A stretch of 64,000 bases of DNA from Selenomonadaceae bacterium (GTDB lineage: Bacteria; Bacillota; Negativicutes; Selenomonadales; Selenomonadaceae): assembly GCA_017470715.1 (NCBI GenBank), contig JAFUYE010000002.1, forward strand, positions 1 through 64,000, read 5' to 3'. The position numbers and the translations under genes were made by a program. Below, one piece after another: positions 1 to 7,728 of the stretch (position 1 is the stretch's first letter; every line of letters begins with the position of its first letter). The notes beneath the pieces are model-generated. The model saw only the letters and a program-made list of their open reading frames with translations. It was not told the DNA's origin and ran no database searches.

Positions 1-100
1 TCTGACGCGGCTCGGGCTCAACGGCGACGAATTCAAAACGGCACGCCTGCACTTGACGAAAAATCTTTCGGGCAACGCCGCATGGAGATTTGCAGTTTAA
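1..100 (+). CDS. Amidoligase, C-terminal end (partial)
   Basis: These are the last 33 codons, read from base 2, of the amidoligase gene given in full at 61023-61880. The gene is intact in the circle and is only cut by the window edge. Confidence 0.85.
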   Translation, partial: LTRLGLNGDEFKTARLHLTKNLSGNAAWRFAV

Positions 101-113
101 TTCAATCGGGACG

Positions 114-131
114 GGGCGGCTTCGGTCGCCC
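114..131 (+). promoter_or_regulatory. UUCG-capped hairpin before the cyclotransferase ribosome site
   Basis: A 7-bp stem (GGGCGGC with GTCGCCC, one G-T pair) closes a TTCG tetraloop. It lies between the amidoligase stop and the AGGAGG of the next gene. There is no T-run, so it may set mRNA stability or coupling rather than end transcription. The second copy is at 61894-61911. Confidence 0.5.
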
Positions 132-154
132 TTGACTCTAAGGAGGTTTTCACC

Positions 155-595
155 GTGAAAAAATATTTGGCTTACGGCGCGAACATGAGCGTTGACATGA
201 TGGCGAAACGCTGTCCGAAATCGAAACTCGTCGGCACGGGGCAACTGCAAAATTACCGCCTGATGTTCAAGGGCACCCCGCCGAATTCTTACGGCACAAT
301 CGAACCGTGGGAAGGTTTTTCTGTCCCGTTCGTGCTCTGGGATCTGACGCCTGCCGACGAAAAGCAACTTGACCGTTACGAAGGTTACCCGCGTGTTTAC
401 CAAAAACACACCGTTGAGGTTGAAGTCAACGGCGAAAAATTTTCGGCAATGTATTATTCGAAGCCCGACACGCAGCGCGTCAATCCGCCGTGCGACCATT
501 ATGTTGCCGTGCTTTGGAAAGCTTATGAGCATTTCGGCTTTGACTTGGCGATTTTGCAACGGGCACTTGATTTTTCTTGCGGCGACAGTTTTTGA
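155..595 (+). CDS. Gamma-glutamylcyclotransferase-like protein (AIG2/GGCT family)
   Basis: This 146-residue protein starts at GTG behind AAGGAGG. It has the family's substrate-loop motif YGAN (residues 7-10) and a Glu in the RYEGYP context (E76), matching the usual catalytic acid. Family members release 5-oxoproline from gamma-glutamyl amines or peptides. It lies 55 bp downstream of the amidoligase and is probably in the same transcript, so one enzyme may form gamma-glutamyl-type amide bonds and the other trim them. Amidoligase and AIG2/GGCT-like genes have been reported as neighbours elsewhere. The substrate here is unknown. The family is clear; its role in the phage is inferred. Confidence 0.82.
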   Translation: MKKYLAYGANMSVDMMAKRCPKSKLVGTGQLQNYRLMFKGTPPNSYGTIEPWEGFSVPFVLWDLTPADEKQLDRYEGYPRVYQKHTVEVEVNGEKFSAMYYSKPDTQRVNPPCDHYVAVLWKAYEHFGFDLAILQRALDFSCGDSF

Positions 596-604
596 GGAAC
601 GAAC

Positions 605-802
605 ATGAGCAAATTTTTTCAGTTGTTGCTTGACCTGCAACGGCTCGCGCAATTCGACACAACCGACGATTTTCAGCGCAGTAACACAGTTGCATTGTTC
701 GCCGAAAAGGCAAAATCTGACGAGCAATTTTATCGCCTGTTCGACTTCACACCCGCAATGATTCAATTCACGGAGGCAAAATATCATGATGCCCGTCACT
801 GA
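605..802 (+). CDS. Small hypothetical protein
   Basis: A 65-residue protein, with ATG preceded by GAGGAA and sitting 9 bp after the cyclotransferase stop. It is predicted mostly helical, with no recognisable motif, signal peptide or membrane segment. Its end overlaps the next gene by 17 bp, which suggests translational coupling within the amidoligase-methyltransferase operon. I do not recognise the family. Confidence 0.6.
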   Translation: MSKFFQLLLDLQRLAQFDTTDDFQRSNTVALFAEKAKSDEQFYRLFDFTPAMIQFTEAKYHDARH

Positions 803-1241
803 CAAACTTTCAACGGAACGCGTCAAGAAATTCGCCGAAGTTTTCACGCCGCCCGGTGTCGTGTTTTCAATGATTTTGCAGGACGGTATTCGCTCGTGTG
901 TCGCCGACGTTGACAAAACAATTCTTGATCCCGCTGTCGGGCACGGGCAATATCCCTGCGGCGAACTCGTCTGGAAAATGTTTTTCGGGCTCGACCGGCT
1001 TAACGAAGAATTTGTACTGCGGGCGATTAAGTCACTTCACGCAATCGACATTCAACCGGCAAGCGTCGAAATCGCCAAACAGCACATGATTAAAACCGCT
1101 TGCGACGCGTACAAATTCTTCACGGGCAAAGAATTCACGCGCACCGACGACGCCCGAAAAATTCTTGACGAAAACTTTATCTGCGGCGACAGCTTAAAAA
1201 TTATGCGCGACTGGGCTGCCCCCCAACAAAAACTTTTTTAA
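786..1241 (+). CDS. Truncated N6-adenine methyltransferase-like protein
   Basis: This 151-residue protein begins at ATG 786 after GGAGG. It has an EVFTPP start typical of the N-terminus of Eco57I/HsdM-like adenine methyltransferases. A degenerate SAM-binding motif (ILDPAVGHG, normally DPACGSG) follows, then a motif-II-like AIDIQP and a motif-III-like CGDSLK. It stops at the point where motif IV (NPPY) should begin, so the catalytic motif and target-recognition part are missing. The complete methyltransferase at 1252 follows at once. It could be a decayed enzyme, or a SAM-binding protein kept for another role. Similar short phage proteins may exist as a family. Confidence 0.65.
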   Translation: MMPVTDKLSTERVKKFAEVFTPPGVVFSMILQDGIRSCVADVDKTILDPAVGHGQYPCGELVWKMFFGLDRLNEEFVLRAIKSLHAIDIQPASVEIAKQHMIKTACDAYKFFTGKEFTRTDDARKILDENFICGDSLKIMRDWAAPQQKLF

Positions 1242-1251
1242 CGAGGTGCAC

Positions 1252-2001
1252 ATGGACTACCAAATTTTCAATGAAGATTGTCTCGAAGGTATGAAACGAA
1301 TTCCCGACGGCTCGGTTGACATGATTTTGACAGATTTGCCTTACGGAATCACGGCGTGCAGTTTCGATAAACGGATACCGTTCGCGCCGATGTGGGAGCA
1401 ATTCAAACGCGTGACGAAACGCAACGCCGCAATCGTACTGTTCTCGCAAATGCCGTTCGGTGCCGAACTGATTATGAGCAACCCGAAAATGTTCCGCTAT
1501 AAATGGTGCTGGTTGAAAAATTGCGGCACGGGCTTTCTTAACGCAAAAAAAATGCCACTCAAAGCGCACGAGGACGTTTTACTGTTTTATCAATCGTTGC
1601 CGACATATAATCCGCAATTTTCGACGGGCAAACCGTATCGCATTTACAGCAAAAACAATTCTAAAAACTATGGTAAACAAACGCCGATGTTATTTATCAA
1701 CGAAGATGGGAAACGTTATCCGACTGACGTGATTAGTTACAACACACCGACGTTCGGCGGCTGGGGCGACAAGTCACACCCGACACAAAAGCCGATTGAC
1801 TTGCTTGAATATTTGATTCGGACGTACAGCAACGAAGGCGAAACAGTTTTGGACGCAACCATGGGCAGCGGGAGCACCGGCGTCGCGTGCGTCAACACCA
1901 ACCGAAACTTCATCGGCTTTGAACTCGAAGAAAAATTCTTCAACATAGCGAGCGACCGAATTCAAAAAGCCGTCAACGAAAATCGTCAGCGGCTCTTCTA
2001 A
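1252..2001 (+). CDS. DNA N6-adenine/N4-cytosine methyltransferase, beta-class
   Basis: A 249-residue SAM-dependent methyltransferase of the N6_N4_Mtase family. Catalytic motif IV is DLPYG (residues 28-32) and the SAM-binding motif DATMGSGSTG lies near the C-terminus (about 201-210). The IV-before-I order is beta-class. ATG 1252 is preferred to the GTG two codons earlier because acgaggtg sits just upstream and the sequence then matches the paralogue at 33258 (both begin MDYQIFNEDC). The first Pro of the usual DPPY is Leu here, a known variation. No cognate restriction enzyme is adjacent, so it is probably a solitary protective or regulatory enzyme. Confidence 0.85.
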   Translation: MDYQIFNEDCLEGMKRIPDGSVDMILTDLPYGITACSFDKRIPFAPMWEQFKRVTKRNAAIVLFSQMPFGAELIMSNPKMFRYKWCWLKNCGTGFLNAKKMPLKAHEDVLLFYQSLPTYNPQFSTGKPYRIYSKNNSKNYGKQTPMLFINEDGKRYPTDVISYNTPTFGGWGDKSHPTQKPIDLLEYLIRTYSNEGETVLDATMGSGSTGVACVNTNRNFIGFELEEKFFNIASDRIQKAVNENRQRLF

Positions 2002-2009
2002 ACGCGCAC

Positions 2010-2104
2010 GGCGGGCAAAAAAAAACAAGTTGCAAAATGCCCGCCTAGTGTGCTAAGATTAGTTCGCTAAAACAACCAACGCACCGAAACGGGCACTTTG
2101 CAAC
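2010..2104. promoter_or_regulatory. Inverted repeats upstream of the primase gene
   Basis: GGCGGGC (2010-2016) pairs with GCCCGCC (2039-2045). A 15-base arm, GTTGCAAAATGCCCG (2029-2043), is inverted at 2090-2104 with one mismatch. The two structures are mutually exclusive because they share the 2039-2043 segment. The rest of the 177-bp gap holds TTGCAA copies but no convincing promoter. It may be a terminator/antiterminator or operator controlling the primase gene. The copy at 63790-63884 is identical. Confidence 0.45.
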
Positions 2105-2178
2105 TCATTTCTCTATTCAGTTATTGCAAAGTATAGCCCCTTTCGGTTGCGTTGTCAATCGAAGGAGGCTAATTTTAT

Positions 2179-5100
2179 ATGGTTGAAGAAAAAATCACGA
2201 CCGACGCCGAAATCGCTCATGAAGAATTGCAAAAAAATATCGCCCGTGCTAAAATCGGTTCTGCCAAAGAATCCGAAGCCACGGACGGCATTTCTGTATT
2301 CAACCCCCAAAAGGAGGAGAATTATCTTATGAGCGATTCTATCAAACCGCAAAACAAAAATCAACTGTCACCTCACACACAGCCCGCGCACTCAGGTAAC
2401 GGTCAGGTAACGGTTAATCAAAAAGTCAACTGTTACCCGATACGCCCGCGAACCTTCAACGGGAAAGAGTATTTCGCGGCGGCGGACATTGCAAAAATTC
2501 TCGGTGTAGCAAAGAAAACTGTTTTGCAATGGAACAATGAGCTTTGGCACGGCGCACAGTGGTTTACTGCCGACATCAAAACGCATGACGGCGTTTATCT
2601 CTACGAAATTGAACGCGTCGAACAACTGAAATCGGTTTATCGTCCCGATTGGCACAAGCAACCGGTATTGCGCAGTGACGCACACCCCGCCCCCGTACAA
2701 AAACATTACATCACCAAAGAGGAACGCGAAAAAATCCGCAACGCCGTGCGCATGGTCGACCCTGACACCGTGGCGGTAAAAATCGGGCTCAAAGCGGCAA
2801 AACGCGGCGGTTACATCTGCCCCGAATGCAACAACGGCAGCGGCTCCGACGGCACCGGCATTATGCCGAAATTTCTTTCGCAGAAAGGTGACCATCTCGA
2901 ATGGTACTGCTTTGTTTGCGGCGGCACGTGGGACAATATTTCGCTCGCGGCAAAGTTCGCGCTGAATTATTCCGTCAACGACAAAGGACAGTTCACCGAC
3001 GCAAAAGATTTTCCGAAAGCTCTTGAGCAAGTCGCCACATTGTTCGGCATTTCAATCGACGAAAGCGGCACGGTTCACAGCCCGCACGCCGCCGCCAAAC
3101 CTGAAATTTTCGACGACGCGGACGACGACATTGACGAATCTGAACTTAAAGATTACTCGCGGTTTTACAGCTTTGCCGCTTCGGGCTTGAAAAATTTCAT
3201 GAATCGGCACGACGGTTTTTATCGCGGAATTCCCAAAAATGTTTACGAATATTTTTGGTGCGGTCACGTCGACGAATTTGGCAAGGCGCACACGCCCGCT
3301 TTTATCGTGCCCGCGTCGCCATACAGTTTTCTTGCGCGTTTCACGGGCAACGAGGACGAACTTACCGACGAACAAAAAGACGTTTTGCGTCCGAAATGGC
3401 ACAGTTCCGCTCCGAAGCCCGTTTTTAATTACAAACGTGCAATCGAAAGCAACGATCCGATTATTTTTGTGCACGAAGGCGAATTCGACGTGATGAGCAC
3501 TTATTTTGCGTCAATCCGCGAAGAATTTATCAAGGCGAACGGAATTGTTTCGCTCTCGAAAATCCCGCACGTCAACGCCGTTGCTTTGATGGGCACCGAA
3601 GTCACGCGCAAACACGCTCGCCGCCTTAAAGCTGATGAAATCGGCAAGAAATTTTTCGTCGTCATGCTCGACAACGACGCCGCAGGTATCAAAAAGACGC
3701 CCAAAGTTATTGACGCGCTAAAAGCTCTCGGTCACGACGCAATCGGCGTTTTGCTCTCCGAAAAATACAACGACGCCAACGAATTTTTGAAAGCAGAGCC
3801 CGAAAATTTTTCAGCCCGAATCAAAGAAATTTACGACGCCGCACAAGCCGGCACGTTGACCGACGACGAAGTTTTTTCGGTACCCGCAGACGCCAAACAT
3901 ACCGAAATTTGCGCGCAGGAGCCCGAAATTAACGCCGAAACGCCCGCCGACGATAAACAAGCCGCGCAGATTGAACGTTGGCAAAAAGAGAACGGCATTA
4001 TCGACGCCAATTTATTATCAGATTTAAAATCAGCCGCCGTTCGGATTGATTCACTCGAAAAAATTACCGCGCTCGATGCCGAAGACGTTACGAATCAAAA
4101 ATATCTCGGTCACTTCAAATATTACAGCTTTTTCGGCGCAACGTACCAAAATTTCTTGCAACGACTTCGCAGCGCGAAAACCGCCGCACAAGCCAAAGTC
4201 AGAGCGTGGCGAAAAGATAATTCGCAACCTGAACCGACCGCCGACGAAAACGCACTTGCCGCGCTCAATGTCAGCAGAATCGAACAGAAAATCGAAACGT
4301 GCTTTAACCACGCCAAAAAAACTCACGCAAAATTCGTTGAAGCCGCACGCGCAAAAGAAATTGACGCCCAACGCGAAGCCGAACGCGCAAGCTATATCGA
4401 AGCCCCGCCGACAACTCAAGGCGAAGTTGAAAATTGTCCCGTCAATTTGTATTTGCCCGAAGGTGTCATTTTCAACGAGGACGGCGTTAAAATGCGCGTT
4501 CCGAGCAAGCAGAATTCGGACGAGCCGTTGATTCTCGAAGCGTGCCAAAATCTTATCGTGCCGGCAAAAGTGTTTCACGAAGAATCAACGCACATGACGA
4601 AATATCAAACCGTGTTCAAAGTCGGTCACGTTTGGCGTAAAAAAATCTTCGACGGTCGCACGCTCCAAGATCCTCGCGCCATTTCGGAACTTTGCAATTA
4701 CGGCGTGCACATCACAGACCCGCGCCTGTTGGCAAAATATTTTGCGATGATGATTGCACTCAACGAACAGAAAAATCGCCTTGAAGAAATTCACTCATAC
4801 GCAATGCCCGGCTGGCAGGATGACGACTGCAAAGTTTTCGCGTACCCGCCCGACACCGACGACTATCACGTCGAACGCAGCGGCGTCGATTACGAATCCA
4901 TTTTCAAAGTGCGCGGCAACCGTGAGGAGTGGCGCAAATTTTTTAGGAAAATTCTTCCGTATGAAGCGCGCAAGACAACTTTCACGGAGCAAAAACGTTT
5001 GGTCGCGTTCGCTGTCGGTGCCTGTCTCGTCGCGCCAATGCTGAAAGTTATCAAGGCGAAAAATATCCAAATTAATTTTTGGGGCACGAGTAACCTTGCC

Positions 5101-6207
5101 AAAACTCCGTTGCCAAAAATCGGTTTGTCCGTGTTCGGCGACCCGTCGGAAGGTAAAATGTTCCGCACGTGGGGCGGCACTCCGAAAAACCGTTTGGCGA
5201 TGGCGGCGGCATTTTGCGATTTCCCGCAACTGCTCGACGAAGGCGAAACCATGAACAAAAAAGCCGAACTCGAAAAATCCGAAGCCATTTACGACTTTTT
5301 CACGGGCTTAATCAACCAAGCCAACAAACGCAACGGCGACGTTCGCAAAGCCGAAACTTTTCGCTCGGTGAGATTTTCAACCGCCGAAAAACCTATGCTG
5401 TCGTCGAAAGATAAGCGCGGCGCATTCAAACGCGTTATCGACGTGCATGTCAAAAAGGCAGTTTTCAACGACACCGACGCCCGCAAAGTTCACTTGTTCG
5501 TTGAGAGCAATCACGGACACTTCGGGCGCGAGTGGATTGATTACATAAGCGAAAACGCGCTGACAATCCGCGAGGATTTTGAAACGCTCTGCGACAATTT
5601 CAAAGACAGCGGCTTTGTCCGTGAAAATCGTTTGGTCAGGTTTGATTCGGTCGACGAAACCAACGCCCGCAGCGTTATCGCTTGCTTCGTCGCGTTTTAT
5701 CACTTTCTGGTTTGTCTCGGTGAAGCTGAAACTTTCGACGAAATTTCTGCCGCAAGTTTGGCGGGCGACCAACTTGCCGAATTGCCGACTGTCGAAGAAA
5801 TTTCCGACGTGAACCGCGCAATCGAATTGCTTGCCTCGTGGGTTATGGAAAATCCCAAACGCTTTGAAACACCGAAAAAATACGAAGACGGCTCCCCGAT
5901 TAAAGATGAATTCTTCCATGCGGAGAGCAACGCACCGTCTGCCGGCAAAAAATTTCCCGACGGGCGAATCGGTTTTTATCAAAACGCGTTCCGCAATATT
6001 GTCGAGGACGATTTGAAACTACCCAGCTACGAAAAATTCTTGTCCGATCTTTTTGACGCAGGCTTTTTGGACTGCAAAGACAGCCGCAACAAAACAAAAC
6101 AAGTTCGCGTTGACGGTGTTCGTGCCAAAATGTATGTCATCAACGCCGGTGTTCTTTATCAGCCCGTCACCGCAGACGACGAAGACGATTACGAGGACGA
6201 ACTTTAA
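2179..6207 (+). CDS. Large primase/helicase-type replication protein (Zn finger, TOPRIM, DUF927-like)
   Basis: A 1342-residue replication protein. In order: an N-terminal tail; a MerR/excisionase-like helix-turn-helix around residues 90-145; a CHC2-like zinc finger with C214, C217, C244 and C247; a TOPRIM domain with E433 and D498/D500; a charged linker; and a C-terminal DUF927-like ATPase. The ATPase has a P-loop-like GDPSEGKM (987-994) and a Walker-B-like LLDE (1018-1021). The P-loop ends in Met rather than Ser/Thr. It probably primes and unwinds phage DNA and may bind the repeat region directly downstream. The start uses AGGAGG 10 bp upstream. A second, equally strong start lies in frame at 2329. 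Confidence 0.85.
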   Translation: MVEEKITTDAEIAHEELQKNIARAKIGSAKESEATDGISVFNPQKEENYLMSDSIKPQNKNQLSPHTQPAHSGNGQVTVNQKVNCYPIRPRTFNGKEYFAAADIAKILGVAKKTVLQWNNELWHGAQWFTADIKTHDGVYLYEIERVEQLKSVYRPDWHKQPVLRSDAHPAPVQKHYITKEEREKIRNAVRMVDPDTVAVKIGLKAAKRGGYICPECNNGSGSDGTGIMPKFLSQKGDHLEWYCFVCGGTWDNISLAAKFALNYSVNDKGQFTDAKDFPKALEQVATLFGISIDESGTVHSPHAAAKPEIFDDADDDIDESELKDYSRFYSFAASGLKNFMNRHDGFYRGIPKNVYEYFWCGHVDEFGKAHTPAFIVPASPYSFLARFTGNEDELTDEQKDVLRPKWHSSAPKPVFNYKRAIESNDPIIFVHEGEFDVMSTYFASIREEFIKANGIVSLSKIPHVNAVALMGTEVTRKHARRLKADEIGKKFFVVMLDNDAAGIKKTPKVIDALKALGHDAIGVLLSEKYNDANEFLKAEPENFSARIKEIYDAAQAGTLTDDEVFSVPADAKHTEICAQEPEINAETPADDKQAAQIERWQKENGIIDANLLSDLKSAAVRIDSLEKITALDAEDVTNQKYLGHFKYYSFFGATYQNFLQRLRSAKTAAQAKVRAWRKDNSQPEPTADENALAALNVSRIEQKIETCFNHAKKTHAKFVEAARAKEIDAQREAERASYIEAPPTTQGEVENCPVNLYLPEGVIFNEDGVKMRVPSKQNSDEPLILEACQNLIVPAKVFHEESTHMTKYQTVFKVGHVWRKKIFDGRTLQDPRAISELCNYGVHITDPRLLAKYFAMMIALNEQKNRLEEIHSYAMPGWQDDDCKVFAYPPDTDDYHVERSGVDYESIFKVRGNREEWRKFFRKILPYEARKTTFTEQKRLVAFAVGACLVAPMLKVIKAKNIQINFWGTSNLAKTPLPKIGLSVFGDPSEGKMFRTWGGTPKNRLAMAAAFCDFPQLLDEGETMNKKAELEKSEAIYDFFTGLINQANKRNGDVRKAETFRSVRFSTAEKPMLSSKDKRGAFKRVIDVHVKKAVFNDTDARKVHLFVESNHGHFGREWIDYISENALTIREDFETLCDNFKDSGFVRENRLVRFDSVDETNARSVIACFVAFYHFLVCLGEAETFDEISAASLAGDQLAELPTVEEISDVNRAIELLASWVMENPKRFETPKKYEDGSPIKDEFFHAESNAPSAGKKFPDGRIGFYQNAFRNIVEDDLKLPSYEKFLSDLFDAGFLDCKDSRNKTKQVRVDGVRAKMYVINAGVLYQPVTADDEDDYEDEL
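2312..2331 (+). promoter_or_regulatory. Internal ribosome-binding site and second start of the primase gene
   Basis: AGGAGG (2312-2317) stands 11 bp before an in-frame ATG (2329), codon 51 of the long form. It would give a 1292-residue protein lacking a 50-residue acidic/Lys-rich tail. Both starts have good ribosome sites, so two isoforms are possible, or only the second is real. Confidence 0.5.
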
Positions 6208-6228
6208 AAAAACCGCGTCACAACAACA

Positions 6229-6254
6229 AAAAACGGGGCTTTGCCCCTTTTTTT
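6229..6254 (+). terminator. Intrinsic terminator after the primase gene
   Basis: GGGGC-TTT-GCCCC (6235-6247) follows an A-rich stretch and is followed by a T-run. It closes the early transcript before the repeat region. Confidence 0.8.
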
Positions 6255-6287
6255 GTTTTCTATTTCACAAAGTGGACTTTTTTTGGT

Positions 6288-6908
6288 GTTGCAACTGCAA
6301 CAAAGACACGTTGCAAGCGCAACATTTTTCGTTTTCGGCGATTACCGCGAAAAACGTTGATATGACGCCACTTTTTTAAGGGTGTCACCGCAGGTGTCAC
6401 CGCATGAGAAAAATAGGTGTCACCGCACGAGATGTTGATTTAACGCCATTTGTCTTTCAAGTGTCACCGCATGCGATTTTTTATGCGGTGACACTTTTTA
6501 TTTGTGAAAACGCATTAGAACGCCATTTATTTGAAGTGTCACCGCATGTCACCGCACATTTTTCACTTTTTCTCCTACCGCGCGCGGAAAAATTTTTAAA
6601 AAAATTTATGTGATACCTGTTATCAACTACGCAAAAAAATTTTTAAAAAAATTTTCTCCCGCGCATAAAGGTTATTGTGTTTTTATGCGGTGACGGCGGT
6701 GACATTTGCAAAAAAACCGCGTCACAGCTAGCTTTTCATGCGGTGACAGCAATTTTTTATGCGGTGACACCTGCGGTGACACTTGAGGTGACAAAATTAG
6801 AAAAGTGGCGTCACAGCTTGTTTTTTATGCGGTGACAACGCCTAAAAATACGTTGCAACCGCAACATGGGCACTGTTGCAAAAGCAACTACATAGTTGCT
6901 ACGGCAAC
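6288..6908. repeat. Mirror-symmetric iteron region, probable replication origin
   Basis: The 850-bp gap 6208-7055 has no credible gene. About seven TGTCACCGCA iterons lie left of centre: 6382, 6394, 6417, 6461, 6536, 6547, plus one reversed at 6484. About six reversed TGCGGTGACA copies lie to the right: 6686, 6696 (partial), 6739, 6760, 6772, 6828. Between the halves is an AT core with two A5-7/T5/A7 tracts (6588-6607, 6633-6655) around TGATA-ccTGT-TATCA. Outside the iterons are palindromes GTTGC-N4-GCAAC: two on the left (6288, 6310), three on the right (6852, 6875, 6895). AACGCCATTT-type elements recur near 6442, 6519 and 6955. Layout and position beside the replication protein argue for an origin. 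Confidence 0.72.
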
Positions 6909-6970
6909 AAATTTAAAAATTTTTTCGCCGTTCACGGAGCAAAAAAATCGCGACAAATGGCGTCACGACG

Positions 6971-6979
6971 TGATATAAT
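6971..6979 (+). promoter_or_regulatory. Extended -10 promoter for the late regulator
   Basis: TGATATAAT (TGn plus a perfect TATAAT at 6974-6979) lies 77 bp before the regulator start. The -35 region is weak, as is normal for an extended -10 promoter. An AAATGGCGTCAC element (6955-6966) that also occurs in the origin repeats lies just upstream and could be an operator. Confidence 0.6.
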
Positions 6980-7055
6980 GCATAAGTCAAAACAACGAAC
7001 GGATTTTTTCACCGCAAAATGACCATTTCACACCCAAACCGACGGAGGTTAATTT

Positions 7056-7511
7056 ATGGATTATCGGGAACTGAATATCGTCCGCGAATTGAAATACGAG
7101 TATGACCGCATGATTCAACGTCTGGCAGATTTGCGCGTCTTCGCTCAGCCAACAACACCACCGCTTGACGGAATGCCACATACCCCCGCACAAACGCCCA
7201 AAATCGAAACGCTTGCAACGCTTATCGTTGACACCGAAAAATCAACGCTCGAACTCGCAACGCGAATCGAACAGGAAAAAGCAAACCTGCTCATCAAGCT
7301 CCAGTCGTTCAACATGCGCGAACTTTCGCAACGAGTTTTGAGCTACTATTACGCTTGCTGTCAATCGTTCGCGGCAATCGCTAAACTGATTCATTACTCT
7401 CGAAGTCACATAATCTTTCTGCACGACGAAGGACTTCGCGCAATCGGTCTCGATGCACACGAAATGATTGCTTACAAAAAAACTTTGCGAAATGTATTTC
7501 CCCGACACTGA
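7056..7511 (+). CDS. Putative late-gene transcription regulator (DUF1492/ArpU/RinA-like)
   Basis: A 151-residue protein with ATG after ggaggtt. The N-terminal 95 residues are helical and charged. The C-terminal part (about 95-140) resembles sigma-70 region 4 and reads like the helix-turn-helix of ArpU/RinA-type phage activators that turn on packaging and structural genes. Its place just before the terminase genes fits that job. The putative recognition helix follows a run YYYACC. The target promoter is probably the one at 7568-7596 or a site near the terminase. Family assignment is by sequence feel and context. Confidence 0.6.
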   Translation: MDYRELNIVRELKYEYDRMIQRLADLRVFAQPTTPPLDGMPHTPAQTPKIETLATLIVDTEKSTLELATRIEQEKANLLIKLQSFNMRELSQRVLSYYYACCQSFAAIAKLIHYSRSHIIFLHDEGLRAIGLDAHEMIAYKKTLRNVFPRH

Positions 7512-7567
7512 CCGACAAAAACCGACAGCAAACGACAACTGCCGACAAGTTTCGACAGCCACAGACG

Positions 7568-7596
7568 TTGATAAACATGCGGTCAGCGTTTACAAT
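7568..7596 (+). promoter_or_regulatory. Sigma-70-type promoter upstream of the late region
   Basis: TTGATA (7568-7573), a 17-bp spacer and TACAAT (7591-7596). It lies just after the late regulator and points toward the late genes, but a terminator follows within 80 bp. Just upstream, 7508-7560 holds loosely repeated CCGACA/CGACA units that could be activator sites. Confidence 0.6.
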
Positions 7597-7602
7597 TACC
7601 AT

Positions 7603-7672
7603 GCAGATTTTGTTTCGATAATAATGCCCCCTTAAAAGTCAGAAAGGCTGCCTTCCCTACGGCGGCTTTTTT
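7603..7672 (+). ncRNA. Candidate 70-nt leader RNA
   Basis: The promoter at 7568-7596 would start a transcript near 7603 that ends at the terminator at 7643-7672. No open reading frame of use lies within. It could be a short regulatory RNA, or the attenuated leader of the late operon needing antitermination. Confidence 0.35.
7643..7672 (+). terminator. Intrinsic terminator
   Basis: AAAGGCTGCC (7643-7652) pairs with GGCGGCTTTT (7661-7670) using two G-T pairs, with an 8-base loop and a T-run to 7672. Confidence 0.7.
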
Positions 7673-7683
7673 GATTTTTAGAC

Positions 7684-7707
7684 ATAAAAAAAACGCCCGA
7701 AGGCGTT
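7684..7707 (-). terminator. Terminator of the leftward HNH gene
   Basis: AACGCC-CGAA-GGCGTT (7692-7707). On the minus strand the loop reads TTCG and the stem is followed by eight T. It ends the HNH transcript 22 bp after its stop codon. Confidence 0.8.
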
Positions 7708-7728
7708 ATGAAGTTGGGGAGCACGATT

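Larger units (their letters stand above)
1..2220. repeat. First copy of the overlap repeated at 61781-64000
   Basis: This stretch recurs at 61781-64000 at a constant offset of 61,780. The start and end bases match and the encoded proteins are identical. It begins inside the amidoligase gene and ends inside the primase gene with no feature at either edge. It is therefore best read as a circular genome written past its join, not as a biological terminal repeat. A true unit length of about 61,780 bp follows. Confidence 0.9.

Noticed and set aside
1..2220. True direct terminal repeats of a linear virion genome
   Set aside because: The edges cut through two genes at arbitrary places, exactly as expected for a circular contig written beyond its join.
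2392..5982. Reverse-strand frames in the primase gene
   Set aside because: Shadows of a very long, well-supported plus-strand gene with clear domains.
6404..6613. 69-residue open frame in the repeat region
   Set aside because: Its sequence is only the translation of the repeats (VSPH units), and it has no ribosome site.
6382..6837. Repeated 10-11 bp units resembling a CRISPR array
   Set aside because: Units are too short, irregularly spaced and present in both directions, with no cas genes. An origin iteron array fits better.
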